From the NCBI RefSeq assembly GCF_002204795.1, contig NZ_NIXO01000013.1, positions 61,924 to 125,923 of the forward strand: a stretch of DNA of 64,000 nucleotides, read 5' to 3'. Source of the stretch: Pseudomonas sp. K2I15. GTDB taxonomy: Bacteria; Pseudomonadota; Gammaproteobacteria; Pseudomonadales; Pseudomonadaceae. How positions within the stretch are numbered: the first letter of the stretch is position 1; each line of letters starts with the position of its first letter. The notes below the pieces were generated by a model that saw only the letters and a program-made list of their open reading frames with translations, did no database searches and was not told the DNA's origin. Positions 49,658 through 58,350 of the stretch are shown here, in pieces. Both the position numbers and the translations under genes were made by a program.

Positions 49658-51025
49658 CTACGTGTTGGCTTTTTGCGCGGCGGCGCCACTGCCGTCCGAT
49701 TGCAGAAAGCCACGCGCCAACTGCTGATAGAGCTCGGGGCCCATCCTGGCACTGACTGCTTTGGCAATCAGTGCAACAGCCATCAGACTAATAACCATGC
49801 CATGGCTGTCGATCATCTCCATCACGATGATTGCAGAGGTGATCGGCGATTGCGTGACTGCTGCCAGAAACCCCACCATGCACAGTGCAATGATGGGCTG
49901 TGCCGCCAAGGCGAAGTATTCAGCGACATTGGCACCGACAGCGGCGCCTACCGCCAAAGAGGGGGCAAAAATACCGCCCGGTATGCCGGAAAAATAAGTC
50001 ACAACGGTCGCAAGAAAACGCGTAATCGGCGCGTGCCACGGCAAACCAACATCGGACACGATGATCTGGGAGGTGATCCCGTAACCGCTGCCAAAGGACA
50101 TCCCACCGCTGAGCCCACCGAGAATCGCCACGATCATGCCGCAGCCACCTGCGAACCAGACTGGATGCAGGCGGCGCCATTCCCAGACGACAAAACTGCG
50201 ATAGCGCTGTGGCCATAGGAGCATCCGACTGAACAATCCCCCCATAACACCACAGCCAATACCAATCGCCAGTATCGGAAGAACGATATCGAAATTGGCC
50301 TCTTGTACGTCGAAGTGCCCGAAATAGTTGTAGTTGCCCTGCAAGGCTATCGCGACCATACCCGACAAAATGATCGTGCTGAGCAACACCCCGCTGGTGC
50401 GGGTTTCCAACTTGCGCCCAAGCTCCTCCACTGCAAAGGCCACACCGGCCAAGGGCGTGTTGAAGGCAGCAGCAATACCCGCCGCGCCACCGGCCAGGAT
50501 GAGGTCTTCAGGGCGAATTATGCGTGCGTTGGGCAGGTAACGGTGAAAGAAATGCATGATCGAGGCGGCGACTTGCACCGAAGGGCCTTCACGCCCCGCT
50601 GAAAAACCACCGGTCAGGGCCAGGGTTCCGAGCCCTATCTTGGCGAAGGCCAGACGCAACGATACCAACTTGTTCACGGGCTTGCCCTGGTGGGCCAACC
50701 GCGTAGCCGCGATCACCTGGGGAATACCGCTACCTTGAGCCCCTGTAAAAAAACGCGAAGTCATCCACACCACAAACATGCCGACCAGCGGCGTGTAGAT
50801 AAACGGCAGCCACGGCCGGGCGGCGGCCTGTTGGGCGAACTGCATCAGCGCTAGGTCAGCCAACCGGGCGAACATCACTACCAGCAACCCTGCGAGGGTA
50901 GCAGCGACCCAGAGTGTCACCCGAGTACGCCATCGGATCGAGGCAAAACGACGACGTATCAGCAATATCGGTTTGATCACCCGAGCGGATTCCCGTTGTT
51001 GAGGTTCAATAACATGCAAAAACAA
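49658..51025 (-). CDS. ClC-family chloride channel / Cl-:H+ antiporter
   Basis: A 455-residue ClC with about 14-16 helical segments. The three selectivity motifs are present: GSGIPQV (about 98-104), GREGPSVQ with gating Glu (about 144) and AFNTPLAGVAFAVEELG with a Glu pair like the proton-path Glu203 of E. coli ClC. The GxFxP-type segment IPGGIFAPSLAVGAAVG is also present. Both glutamates favour an exchanger. It is convergent with the DUF2254 gene and could help acid or osmotic balance beside the antiporters. Confidence 0.92.
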   Translation of the reverse strand: MFLHVIEPQQRESARVIKPILLIRRRFASIRWRTRVTLWVAATLAGLLVVMFARLADLALMQFAQQAAARPWLPFIYTPLVGMFVVWMTSRFFTGAQGSGIPQVIAATRLAHQGKPVNKLVSLRLAFAKIGLGTLALTGGFSAGREGPSVQVAASIMHFFHRYLPNARIIRPEDLILAGGAAGIAAAFNTPLAGVAFAVEELGRKLETRTSGVLLSTIILSGMVAIALQGNYNYFGHFDVQEANFDIVLPILAIGIGCGVMGGLFSRMLLWPQRYRSFVVWEWRRLHPVWFAGGCGMIVAILGGLSGGMSFGSGYGITSQIIVSDVGLPWHAPITRFLATVVTYFSGIPGGIFAPSLAVGAAVGANVAEYFALAAQPIIALCMVGFLAAVTQSPITSAIIVMEMIDSHGMVISLMAVALIAKAVSARMGPELYQQLARGFLQSDGSGAAAQKANT

Positions 51026-51384
51026 GATTAACGGGTTAAACGGTCACGTCCAACCGGCAGTGACCAGATAACTATAGCTATTCACTCCCGGCTCAGGAGC
51101 CCCACCACGTCGATTTTGTTTTGTGAGTAAGCCAATTTGTGTGGGCGCACACCAAGGCGAATGTCAGCAAGAAGAAAGCCAGATAGGTTGTCACTATTTA
51201 CCCTCATGTCAGTCAGCTCGTTCGGCTGTTATTACGAATATATCCGTGCAGGCGAGATGACCGGGTTAAGGTGGGTTAAGAAATAGTTAGTATTCGCGCG
51301 CAACTTGGAGCAATAAGGTTCGCTTGCACTGGATGCCGGCATTGAGTCGGGAGCGCCGAAAAACACGCACAAATGGGGGAAGTC
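51026..51384. other. divergent spacer ClC / response regulator
   Basis: Three hundred sixty bases without a gene. It holds the direct repeat at 51263-51280 that may be the site of an OmpR-type regulator. Confidence 0.4.
51263..51280. promoter_or_regulatory. CTTAA-N5-CTTAA tandem box upstream of the response regulator
   Basis: GGGTTAAG GTGGGTTAAG reads on the other strand as CTTAA-CCCAC-CTTAA, two half-sites with a 10-base period. This is the form used by PmrA/QseB-type regulators. It lies about 105 bases before the response regulator start and may be bound by it. Confidence 0.5.
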
Positions 51385-52065
51385 ATGAGTAATGCGTTGG
51401 TCATTGAAGATGATCAGGTCACGGCCGAAATCATCGTCGCTGAACTCCAACGCCACGGTTTCAGCTCAAAGTGGGCTGCCACTGGACGCGAGGGATTGGC
51501 CTTGGCGATTGCAGGCGGCTACGACGCCATTACGCTGGATCGCATGCTGCCGGACTTTGACGGGCTGACGATTGTCAGCACCTTGCGCAGTCTTGGGATT
51601 CAGACGCCGGTCCTTATGATCAGCGCTCTTTCGGACGTGGATGAGCGCGTTCTGGGACTTCGTGCGGGCGGCGATGACTACCTGACCAAGCCCTTTTCGG
51701 CGGTCGAGATGATCGCGCGCCTTGACGCATTGCTCAGACGCTCCGCCGCAGACCCCAGCAATCCACACCTCAGTTGCGGCAACCTGCGACTGGACTTGGT
51801 GGAGCACAAGCTGACGCGCAATGACGAAGACATCCAGTTGCTGCCCACCGAGTTCAAACTGCTCAACTTCCTGATGCGCAGTGCCGGCCAACTGGTCACT
51901 CGTACCATGCTGTTTGAAGGCGTCTGGGGCTATCACTTCGATCCCGGGACAAACATCATTGATGTGCACATCGGACGACTGCGTAAAAAGCTGGAAAGCG
52001 ACAAAGATTCACCTGTGATCCATACAATACGCGGTGCCGGCTATGTCCTCGCTACCAAAAAATGA
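51385..52065 (+). CDS. OmpR/QseB-type response regulator
   Basis: A 226-residue regulator: receiver domain (1-115) with acid pocket IEDDQ, phospho-acceptor Asp in LDRMLPDFDG, a Ser in ISALSD and Lys in TKPFSA, then a winged-helix DNA-binding domain (about 128-222). The start at ATG 51385 has GGGGAAG just upstream; the frame continues 12 bases further without better signals. It overlaps the kinase gene downstream by 23 bases, so the two form one operon. Confidence 0.92.
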   Translation: MSNALVIEDDQVTAEIIVAELQRHGFSSKWAATGREGLALAIAGGYDAITLDRMLPDFDGLTIVSTLRSLGIQTPVLMISALSDVDERVLGLRAGGDDYLTKPFSAVEMIARLDALLRRSAADPSNPHLSCGNLRLDLVEHKLTRNDEDIQLLPTEFKLLNFLMRSAGQLVTRTMLFEGVWGYHFDPGTNIIDVHIGRLRKKLESDKDSPVIHTIRGAGYVLATKK

Positions 52066-53458
52066 GGAATGGCGCTCGTCCGGTAGTCGATTGATCGGGT
52101 TTTACGCGGTGTTCTTCGTGGCGTGGGGAGCACTCTTTACCGGTGTACTGTACTGGGAAATCTCCCACTATCTGGGCACGGTTGCCGAGCGTACGTTGTT
52201 GCAACGCGCCCACTATTATCAAAAGGTCGACGACTCGAACCTGCTTGCTGAGTTGGCGGCGAGTGAGGCTTACTCGACCCCCGGGATCGACGCCTACGGT
52301 TTATTTGGACCCGATGGCACCCATGTCGCCGGCGACCTGCTGAAACTGCGCTCCAACCTACCCGACGACGGCCAGGTTCACTACCTTGAGCGCGGCCTGA
52401 GCATTGCGTTACCCAGCACCGAAACCCGAAGCAGCTATGCCTTGCTGGCACGGCGCCCTGACGGACATATCCTGATTTTGGCACGTGACGGCGGGTCGAT
52501 TTCCGCCGTGGGTGGCATTATTGAGCAGGCCCTGATGTGGGGGTTGTCATTAACACTTATCCCCGGTTTGATTGGCTGGCGCTTACTGCGACGTCGCCCA
52601 TTGCGTCGTGTCAAACGCCTGCAGCTGTGCACCAAAAGTATCGTTTCGGGCAACTTGGCTGAGCGTTTGCCGTTGTCAGCAAGCCGCGATGAACTGGATA
52701 TGCTGGCCAACGCCGTCAATACGATGCTTGATCACATAGAGCAGTTGATGCATGAGGTGAAAAGCGTCTGCGACGGTATTGCCCATGATTTGCGCACACC
52801 CTTGACACGCTTACGCGCACGGCTCTATCAGCTCCAGCAGTTACCGCTGGCCCTAGAACATAAGCAGACCTTGAATCAGGCGTTTGAGGAGAGCGAGTCG
52901 ATCATGGTGCGCTTTCAAGGACTGCTGCGGGTCGCTGAGCTTGAGGATATTCGTCGCCGCTCTGCCTTTGCGCCCTTCCCGATCATGACGTTGTTGAAAC
53001 AGGCGCATGAGTTTTACGAACCGATGGCACTGGACCGCGCCCAAACGCTTTCGCTGGACATTCCCAGCGATTGTCCCCAGGTGTATGGCGACTCTTCGTT
53101 ACTGTTCGAAGCGCTGGTCAATCTGCTCGATAACGCCATTAAATTTACCCCGGAGGGCGGCCTTATCAAATTGCGGGGGAGCATCAAGGACTCAACTGTC
53201 ATTATTGAAGTAGTGGACGATGGTACCGGCATTCCTGAAGCGGACCGTACGCATGTCATTCGCCGGCTCTATCGCGGCGAGGGAAGCCAGATAAACCCAG
53301 GCCACGGCCTAGGCCTGTCGTTAGTCGCCGCCATAGTGAAATTGCACGGATACACACTGGATATCCACCCCGGTGCCTCGGGCAGGGGAACACGCGTATT
53401 GATTCACTGCACGATGTTCAGCGGTCAAGCCACGGATCGATCTGTACCTGAACATTAA
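52043..53458 (+). CDS. membrane sensor histidine kinase
   Basis: A 471-residue kinase with membrane helices near 20-40 and 155-180, a periplasmic sensor of about 115 residues between them, HAMP (about 185-235), HisKA with His in IAHDLRTPLTRLRARL, and HATPase_c (NAIKFTPEGG, DDGTGIP, GHGLGLSLV). ATG 52043 is used; GTG 52034 is also in frame. It pairs with the regulator that overlaps it. The signal is unknown, but its neighbours suggest envelope or ion stress. Confidence 0.9.
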   Translation: MSSLPKNEEWRSSGSRLIGFYAVFFVAWGALFTGVLYWEISHYLGTVAERTLLQRAHYYQKVDDSNLLAELAASEAYSTPGIDAYGLFGPDGTHVAGDLLKLRSNLPDDGQVHYLERGLSIALPSTETRSSYALLARRPDGHILILARDGGSISAVGGIIEQALMWGLSLTLIPGLIGWRLLRRRPLRRVKRLQLCTKSIVSGNLAERLPLSASRDELDMLANAVNTMLDHIEQLMHEVKSVCDGIAHDLRTPLTRLRARLYQLQQLPLALEHKQTLNQAFEESESIMVRFQGLLRVAELEDIRRRSAFAPFPIMTLLKQAHEFYEPMALDRAQTLSLDIPSDCPQVYGDSSLLFEALVNLLDNAIKFTPEGGLIKLRGSIKDSTVIIEVVDDGTGIPEADRTHVIRRLYRGEGSQINPGHGLGLSLVAAIVKLHGYTLDIHPGASGRGTRVLIHCTMFSGQATDRSVPEH

Positions 53459-53520
53459 ATTTTACTTAATACTGGTTAATTTGAGCGCCTCGGCGCCCAG
53501 GCCTAGTTTGGCAGCACATA

Positions 53521-54753
53521 TTGCTGACCCAAGGCCTTTTGCTTGTGAGATATCTGTTGTTCCTGCGTGTCTTAACCGTGCTCTGTGTAACACCACCGCT
53601 TCTTTGGGCGAATGCCGCTCTGGCTGCCAACGCGACCATGGGTACAATGATCCCCGCTGCGCCGAAGCTGGGAGCCGAAGCCTGGATACTCATAGACGCG
53701 AAAACGAACAGGGTCATTACCAGCCACAACAGTGATGCACGCCTACCACCGGCCAGCCTGACCAAGTTAATGACTGCGTATATCACGACGCATGAGCTTA
53801 AGTCTGGCCTGATAAGCGCAAATGATGAGGTCGTCGTGAGCGAAAATGCCTGGCGTACAGGTGGCTCACGGATGTTTCTCAAGCCCGGCAGCTCTGCTTC
53901 GGTTCACGATTTGCTAAGCGGCGTGATCATCGACTCAGGCAATGACGCGAGCGTTGCGCTGGCCGAACATATCGCTGGAAGCGAAGCCGGGTTTGTCGGG
54001 ATGATGAACTCAACCGCTTCAACACTGGGAATGCTCAACACCCACTTTATGAACTCCACCGGCCTACCGGACCCGGAGCACTATTCTTCCGCACGTGACA
54101 TGGCGACCCTGGCTCGAAAAGTCATCAACGAAGGGACCACCTACTACCCTCTTTACGCCAAGAAAACCTTCACCTGGAACGGCATTCAGCAATCCAACCG
54201 CAACGCGCTTTTATGGCGTAACTCCACCTATGACGGCTTGAAGACCGGGCACACAGAGGCGGCGGGCTACTGCTTGGTCGCCTCCTCACAGCGGGATGGG
54301 CAACGTTTGATCAGCGCAGTTCTGGGCGCCAGTAGCGCCCATAAGCGTACGGCAGAAACAGAGAAACTGATGGGTTACGGCTTTCGCTTCTACGCCACCC
54401 AAACCTATAAGAAAGGTGGCGAAGTACTCTCGCAGGTGGCGCTCTGGAAAGGCATACAACCCTACGTGAATGTGGGCTTGCTTGAAGACATGACCCTCAC
54501 GCTGCCCAAGAATAAAAATCGTGACGTCGAGATGCGCCTGGCGTTTGATGGCCCCATCGAAGCCCCTATCACGGCAGGCACGGTCGTCGGAAGACTCGAC
54601 CTGTTCGACGCCGAGCATAAGCTGGGGAGTCGCCCATTGGTGGTCCTTGTGGACGCGGAGCAAGGTCATTGGTGGCGACGCTGGTGGGATACCGTGCATT
54701 TATTTTTTACCCAGACGGTTCGCAGCTGGTTCGATGAAGCCCAGGTAACGTGA
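53521..54753 (+). CDS. D-alanyl-D-alanine carboxypeptidase (PBP5/6-like)
   Basis: A 410-residue penicillin-binding protein that trims the terminal D-Ala of peptidoglycan pentapeptides. It has a signal peptide (about 1-36) and the three active-site motifs SLTK (79-82), SGN in IDSGNDAS and KTG in GLKTGHTEAAGY, then the PBP5-type beta domain and an amphipathic tail (WWRRWWDTVHLFFTQTVRSWF) that anchors it to the inner membrane. The start is uncertain: TTG 53521 is furthest out, GTG 53545 is also possible. It lies 62 bases after the kinase and may be its target. Confidence 0.9.
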   Translation: MLTQGLLLVRYLLFLRVLTVLCVTPPLLWANAALAANATMGTMIPAAPKLGAEAWILIDAKTNRVITSHNSDARLPPASLTKLMTAYITTHELKSGLISANDEVVVSENAWRTGGSRMFLKPGSSASVHDLLSGVIIDSGNDASVALAEHIAGSEAGFVGMMNSTASTLGMLNTHFMNSTGLPDPEHYSSARDMATLARKVINEGTTYYPLYAKKTFTWNGIQQSNRNALLWRNSTYDGLKTGHTEAAGYCLVASSQRDGQRLISAVLGASSAHKRTAETEKLMGYGFRFYATQTYKKGGEVLSQVALWKGIQPYVNVGLLEDMTLTLPKNKNRDVEMRLAFDGPIEAPITAGTVVGRLDLFDAEHKLGSRPLVVLVDAEQGHWWRRWWDTVHLFFTQTVRSWFDEAQVT

Positions 54754-54770
54754 ATAGTGTGGAGAAGGTC

Positions 54771-54881
54771 ATGAACTCCGAGGATCTACGCAAAGAGCTC
54801 GCGCTATCAAAATTCTTCGAAGGCGATTCATCCCTCAATGACCCTGTACAGGGACTGAGTCAGGCTGAAAAGAAACTGTAA
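54771..54881 (+). CDS. 36-residue ORF after the carboxypeptidase gene
   Basis: ATG 54771 is preceded by GGAGAAGGTC, a strong ribosome site, and is followed by a short acidic peptide (MNSEDLRKELALSKFFEG, then a Ser/Asp-rich end). It starts 17 bases after the carboxypeptidase stop, so it would be co-transcribed. It overlaps the end of a permease fragment on the other strand. It may be a small protein or the start of a gene cut by insertion. Confidence 0.4.
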   Translation: MNSEDLRKELALSKFFEGDSSLNDPVQGLSQAEKKL

Positions 54882-55173
54882 TGCCAGCGGTAATCTGAGG
54901 TTTGATGTCAGACAGCACCCGGAACGTGCGGGCCAGAAAGAAAATGCCAAATCCAGCCCCCCAGGCAATGAGTACCGCGCCCAGCCCTGCCTGTTGCGCC
55001 ATGTTTTGTGGCAGGTTAAAGGCCCCTCCCCCCACCATTGCGCCGATCACCAGCAAGGTCATCGAGAACATGCCGAGCTTGTGTTTGGCGGATGCGTTTG
55101 TCGAAGCTATTGAGGCGCACGAATCGGCAACAGCTCCCTTTGCTGTGGTTGCTTTGATGGCGTCAATCCTCAC
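54835..55173 (-). pseudogene. amino-acid permease N-terminal fragment
   Basis: KLGMFSMTLLVIGAMVGGGAFNLPQNMAQQAG (in parts) is the first-helix signature of the APC-family arginine/ornithine antiporter group, with the substrate loop GAMVGGG. After about 60 residues the frame diverges and stops, where the intact protein would have over 400 more. It is a truncated gene at the right edge of the variable region. Confidence 0.75.
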
Positions 55174-55245
55174 TCATCCACAGAACCTGATACCGTCGTC
55201 TGACGACTTCCACGCAATGCGTGTTCAACACGCATCAGCGACGTA

Positions 55246-55318
55246 TGAATCGCCCCGGATTCTCTAGACACCTTGCAAGCTCAATGCGTACAGCTTTTCA
55301 AACGCTAAGGGCTCAATC
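55246..55318 (-). mobile_element. solo end of a related IS3-family element
   Basis: Bases 55246-55272 equal the left terminal repeat at 33240-33266, and the next 45 bases encode the OrfB end (LAFEKLYALSLQGV against VEFEKRYAMSLQGV in the other copy). It stops just before the stop codon of the histidine kinase gene. The rest of the element is missing. It is in the same orientation as the copy at 33.2 kb. Confidence 0.85.
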
Positions 55319-55323
55319 CGCAT

Positions 55324-56658
55324 TTACCCTGGCAGGCACAAAAACTGGACGCGGACTTCAAACCCCTCTTCTCGCCCCGTCGCCGGCGAAGCCAGGGCCA
55401 TCGTCGCGTTGACACCCAGCACAATCGTTTTGGCAATCGCCAAGCCCAACCCTGAACCACTGGCTTCGCTGCTACCCCGCACAAAGCGTTCGGTCAGGCG
55501 CTGCAACACCTCCTCGGGCACGGCCGGGCCGCCGTTGATCACCTGCAGCAGCGCCTGGTCCGTGAGGCTGACTTCGACCGGCTGGTCCACGGCACCGTAC
55601 TTCAACGCATTTTCGATCAGGTTGCGCAGCAGGATGCCAAACGCATCAGGGTCTATCGCTGAGTAAACGCTGCGCTGGGTGGGTAGCCGCAACTCAATTC
55701 GTTGCCCACTGCTGCGATTCCACTCGTCCACCCCGTGGGCCAATAACGGGATCAGGTCCTGGGGCGCCTCGGATAACAGCCCACCACCCTCGGCCTTGGC
55801 CAGCTGCATGAGCTTTTCCGAGAGCCGCGCCAGGTCGCGCAATGAGTTTTCGATCTTCGCCGCGCGCACGCGTAAAGGGCCTTCTGGTGCTTCTTGCCTC
55901 AAGCGCTGAATTTGCGCCAACGTCGCGGCCAGCGGCGTGCGCAGTTCATGGGCGCTGTTTGCGGTAAAGCTGCGCTCGGCCTCCAGCGTTTTGCGCAAGC
56001 GCTCAAGCAAGTGGTTGACCGCGTCGGCCAACGGGTCGATTTCTGCCGGCAGCCCTGCCACGTTGATCGCTGACAAATCCCCTGCCCCCCGGGTTTCCAG
56101 GGCGCGGCGATAAGCCAACACGCTGCGCAAGCTGATGCGCACAAATAACCAGGTGCCCAACAGGCTGATAGGGATCAGCGCCAACAACGGCAGCAACAAC
56201 GCAAACAAGGCTTCCCGCGCCGCTTCACGGCGATGCGCCAGCGGTTCGGCGATCTCGATAAACAGCGTTTTGCGCAACGCGCTCGCGCCATACAGGCGGT
56301 ATTTGTCCGTGGTGGTAAACCCTTCACCCGGTTGTTTGTTGAAGATCTTCGGGTTGGCGTCATGGGATTGCATCAAAATCCGGCCCAACTCATCGCGTAC
56401 CAGGTACGTCAGGTATTCCTTGTGAACTTTCAGGGTGGCCACGTGCTGTGCTTCGCGGGGTGCTTCGCGGTTACTGATCTCCAGCACGGTCAAGGGCAGG
56501 ATGCGTTGCGCGGTCTCTTCCAGGGCGCTGTCGAACGCCTCGTTCAGTTCATGTTGCACCACCAGCCAGGCACCGACGGTGGCTCCCAGCCAGAGCAAGG
56601 TCATGCCCAGGGTCAATCCCAGGCCGAGGCGTTTTTGCAGGCTTATCGGCGACTTCAT
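55324..56658 (-). CDS. sensor histidine kinase of the flavinylation cluster
   Basis: A 444-residue kinase with membrane helices near 15-35 and 150-175, a periplasmic sensor between them, HAMP, HisKA with His in SAHELRTPLAATLAQIQRL and HATPase_c (NALKYGAVDQP, a degenerate G-box region and GSGLGLAIAK). It overlaps the regulator gene upstream by 4 bases (56655-56658). The pair diverges from the redox genes to the right and probably controls them. The QseC/PmrB type is the closest by architecture. Confidence 0.9.
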   Translation of the reverse strand: MKSPISLQKRLGLGLTLGMTLLWLGATVGAWLVVQHELNEAFDSALEETAQRILPLTVLEISNREAPREAQHVATLKVHKEYLTYLVRDELGRILMQSHDANPKIFNKQPGEGFTTTDKYRLYGASALRKTLFIEIAEPLAHRREAAREALFALLLPLLALIPISLLGTWLFVRISLRSVLAYRRALETRGAGDLSAINVAGLPAEIDPLADAVNHLLERLRKTLEAERSFTANSAHELRTPLAATLAQIQRLRQEAPEGPLRVRAAKIENSLRDLARLSEKLMQLAKAEGGGLLSEAPQDLIPLLAHGVDEWNRSSGQRIELRLPTQRSVYSAIDPDAFGILLRNLIENALKYGAVDQPVEVSLTDQALLQVINGGPAVPEEVLQRLTERFVRGSSEASGSGLGLAIAKTIVLGVNATMALASPATGREEGFEVRVQFLCLPG

Positions 56659-57314
56659 ATTGGTGTCAACCGATAACCCATGCCACGAACGGTCTCAATC
56701 AGGTCGCGTCCCAGTTTCTTACGCAGGCGACTGATATAAACCTCAATGGTGTTGCTCTCGATCTCCGCGCCAAAAGCGTACAGGCGATCTTCGAGTTGGG
56801 ACTTCGACAGTAACGCGTTGGGGCGCTGCACAAACGCCTCGAACAGCGCCCACTCCCGTGCGGTCAAGTCCACGGTGGTACCGGCGCGCTGAACCGTGCG
56901 GGCGTTCATGTCGATCTGCAGTTCACCCAGCTTGATCTGAGGGTTGGGGTTGCCGCTGTAACGTCGGGCCACGGCTGCCACCCGGGCCGAGAGTTCAAAC
57001 AGGTCGAACGGTTTAACCAAGTAATCGTCGGCTCCGGCATTGAGGCCGGCAATGCGATCGGATATTTGGTCCTGGGCGGTGAGGATAATCACCGGGGTCA
57101 CGTTGCCCGCTGAGCGCTGCTCGCGCAAAAAGTCCAGCCCGCGACCGTCCGGCAACATCAGGTCCAGCAGGATCAAATCATAAGGCGTGGTGCGCACGCT
57201 ATTGCTCGCGTGGCCCAGGCGCTGCACCCAATCAACCGCATGGCCGTCGTCGGCGATCTGCTCGCGCACTGCCTCCCCCAGCCCAGGGGCATCCTCAACC
57301 AATAAAACCCGCAT
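56655..57314 (-). CDS. OmpR-type response regulator of the flavinylation cluster
   Basis: A 219-residue regulator: receiver with LVEDAPGLG, phospho-acceptor Asp51 in LLDLMLPDGRG and Lys in VKPFDL, then a winged helix (about 125-217) with DLTAREWALFEAF and VYISRLRKKL. The first gene of the two-component operon, it is divergent from the PepSY gene, with a 130-base shared promoter region. Confidence 0.92.
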   Translation of the reverse strand: MRVLLVEDAPGLGEAVREQIADDGHAVDWVQRLGHASNSVRTTPYDLILLDLMLPDGRGLDFLREQRSAGNVTPVIILTAQDQISDRIAGLNAGADDYLVKPFDLFELSARVAAVARRYSGNPNPQIKLGELQIDMNARTVQRAGTTVDLTAREWALFEAFVQRPNALLSKSQLEDRLYAFGAEIESNTIEVYISRLRKKLGRDLIETVRGMGYRLTPI

Positions 57315-57368
57315 CTGCTACCTCTCCTGATGAGTGTCGTGCAGCACCTTAACCGCCAGACCTGAGGG

Positions 57369-57384
57369 GAATCTGAAGATTCAG
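57369..57384. promoter_or_regulatory. palindrome in the divergent promoter region
   Basis: GAATCTGAAGATTC (57369-57382) and the overlapping CTGAAGATTCAG (57373-57384) form nested inverted repeats between the regulator and PepSY genes. The regulator is the likely ligand. The signal is short. Confidence 0.4.
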
Positions 57385-57445
57385 CTGGTTGTCAGGAATG
57401 CCCCTTAGGGTAGGCCACAGAGGACTATCCGGCAGGAGACAGATC

Positions 57446-57769
57446 ATGAAAACCGCATTTATTGCACGTACCGCGCTGTTGAGCCTGTTGCTCAGCGGTA
57501 GCGTGCTGGCCGATGACGACTGCAGCGAGCCCGTCAGCGATTGGCAACCGCGAGAGACCTTGCGTCAACGCGTAGAGCAGCAATACGGCTGGAGCGTGCA
57601 GCGCATCAAGGTCGACGACGGTTGCTACACGCTCAGGGGCACTGACCGCAGGGGCAACGCCATCGAGGCGCGTTATGCACCCGCCTCCCTGCGTCTGCGC
57701 ACGTTGCACGTCAATTTCGGCGACGACGGCGATGCCCGGGACTACCTCGTCAGCCCGGGTGCTGAATGA
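57446..57769 (+). CDS. periplasmic PepSY-like small protein
   Basis: A 107-residue protein with a signal peptide (MKTAFIARTALLSLLLSGSVLA) and one PepSY-like domain: RETLRQRVEQQYGWSVQRIKVDDGCYTLRGTDRRGN in parts, with two Cys that may pair. ATG 57446 with CAGGAG before it is chosen; a frame from 57389 is weaker. It opens the redox operon and may sense or support the flavoprotein system. Confidence 0.8.
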   Translation: MKTAFIARTALLSLLLSGSVLADDDCSEPVSDWQPRETLRQRVEQQYGWSVQRIKVDDGCYTLRGTDRRGNAIEARYAPASLRLRTLHVNFGDDGDARDYLVSPGAE

Positions 57770-57854
57770 GCATTTGGATTTCTCCCCGGGCTTTCAGGTT
57801 GTTGTCAGCCAGCAAGTCCAGGCTCTCGCTACAACGCTCAACCAGGACATCCTC

Positions 57855-58325
57855 ATGAAAAAATTCATCGCTGCAACCTGCCTCGCCGGCGCCATTGCCT
57901 TGCCGGGGCTGGCCCAGGCCCGTGAAGTGACCCTGACGACCCAGCTCAAGAACTACAACGGTAATGATGCGTACCTGGCGATTTACGTCACCGATGCCAA
58001 CGGCCAGTACCAGAAAACCCTGTGGGTCGCCGGCAAGAAGGCCAAGTACTACCGGCATTTGACTGACTGGGCCCGCGGCAGCGGCCAGAACCCCAGGGAG
58101 TACGACGGGGTCAGCGGTGCCAGTGTGGGCAGCGGACGCACCCTCAAAGTCAGTGTTGAATTGGCTGACACCTTGATTGATGCCGGGTATCAGATCCGAA
58201 TCGACAGCGCCGTGGAGAACCAGCGTGAAGGACGAGCCGACATCAGCGTACCCCTGACCACCCAAGGATCAGGCAAGCCGGCAACCGGCAGCACTTACGT
58301 CAACGCGTTTACTTACGACCTGTAG
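57855..58325 (+). CDS. DUF2271 periplasmic protein, predicted FMN-carrying
   Basis: A 156-residue exported protein (signal peptide MKKFIAATCLAGAIALPGLAQA, cut after AQA at 22). The mature part is DUF2271: TQLKNYNGNDAYLAIYVTDANG, an aromatic WVAGKKAKYYRHLTDW segment and REYDGVSGASVGSG. DGVSGAS (84-90) matches the ApbE acceptor pattern Dxx(S/T)GA(S/T), predicting FMN covalently joined to Ser90. It would take electrons from the membrane reductase encoded next. The start ATG 57855 is fixed by the signal peptide; a longer frame from 57675 overlaps the PepSY gene. Confidence 0.85.
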   Translation: MKKFIAATCLAGAIALPGLAQAREVTLTTQLKNYNGNDAYLAIYVTDANGQYQKTLWVAGKKAKYYRHLTDWARGSGQNPREYDGVSGASVGSGRTLKVSVELADTLIDAGYQIRIDSAVENQREGRADISVPLTTQGSGKPATGSTYVNAFTYDL

Positions 58326-58350
58326 CACCCACCACTTCAGGAGGCTGAAC

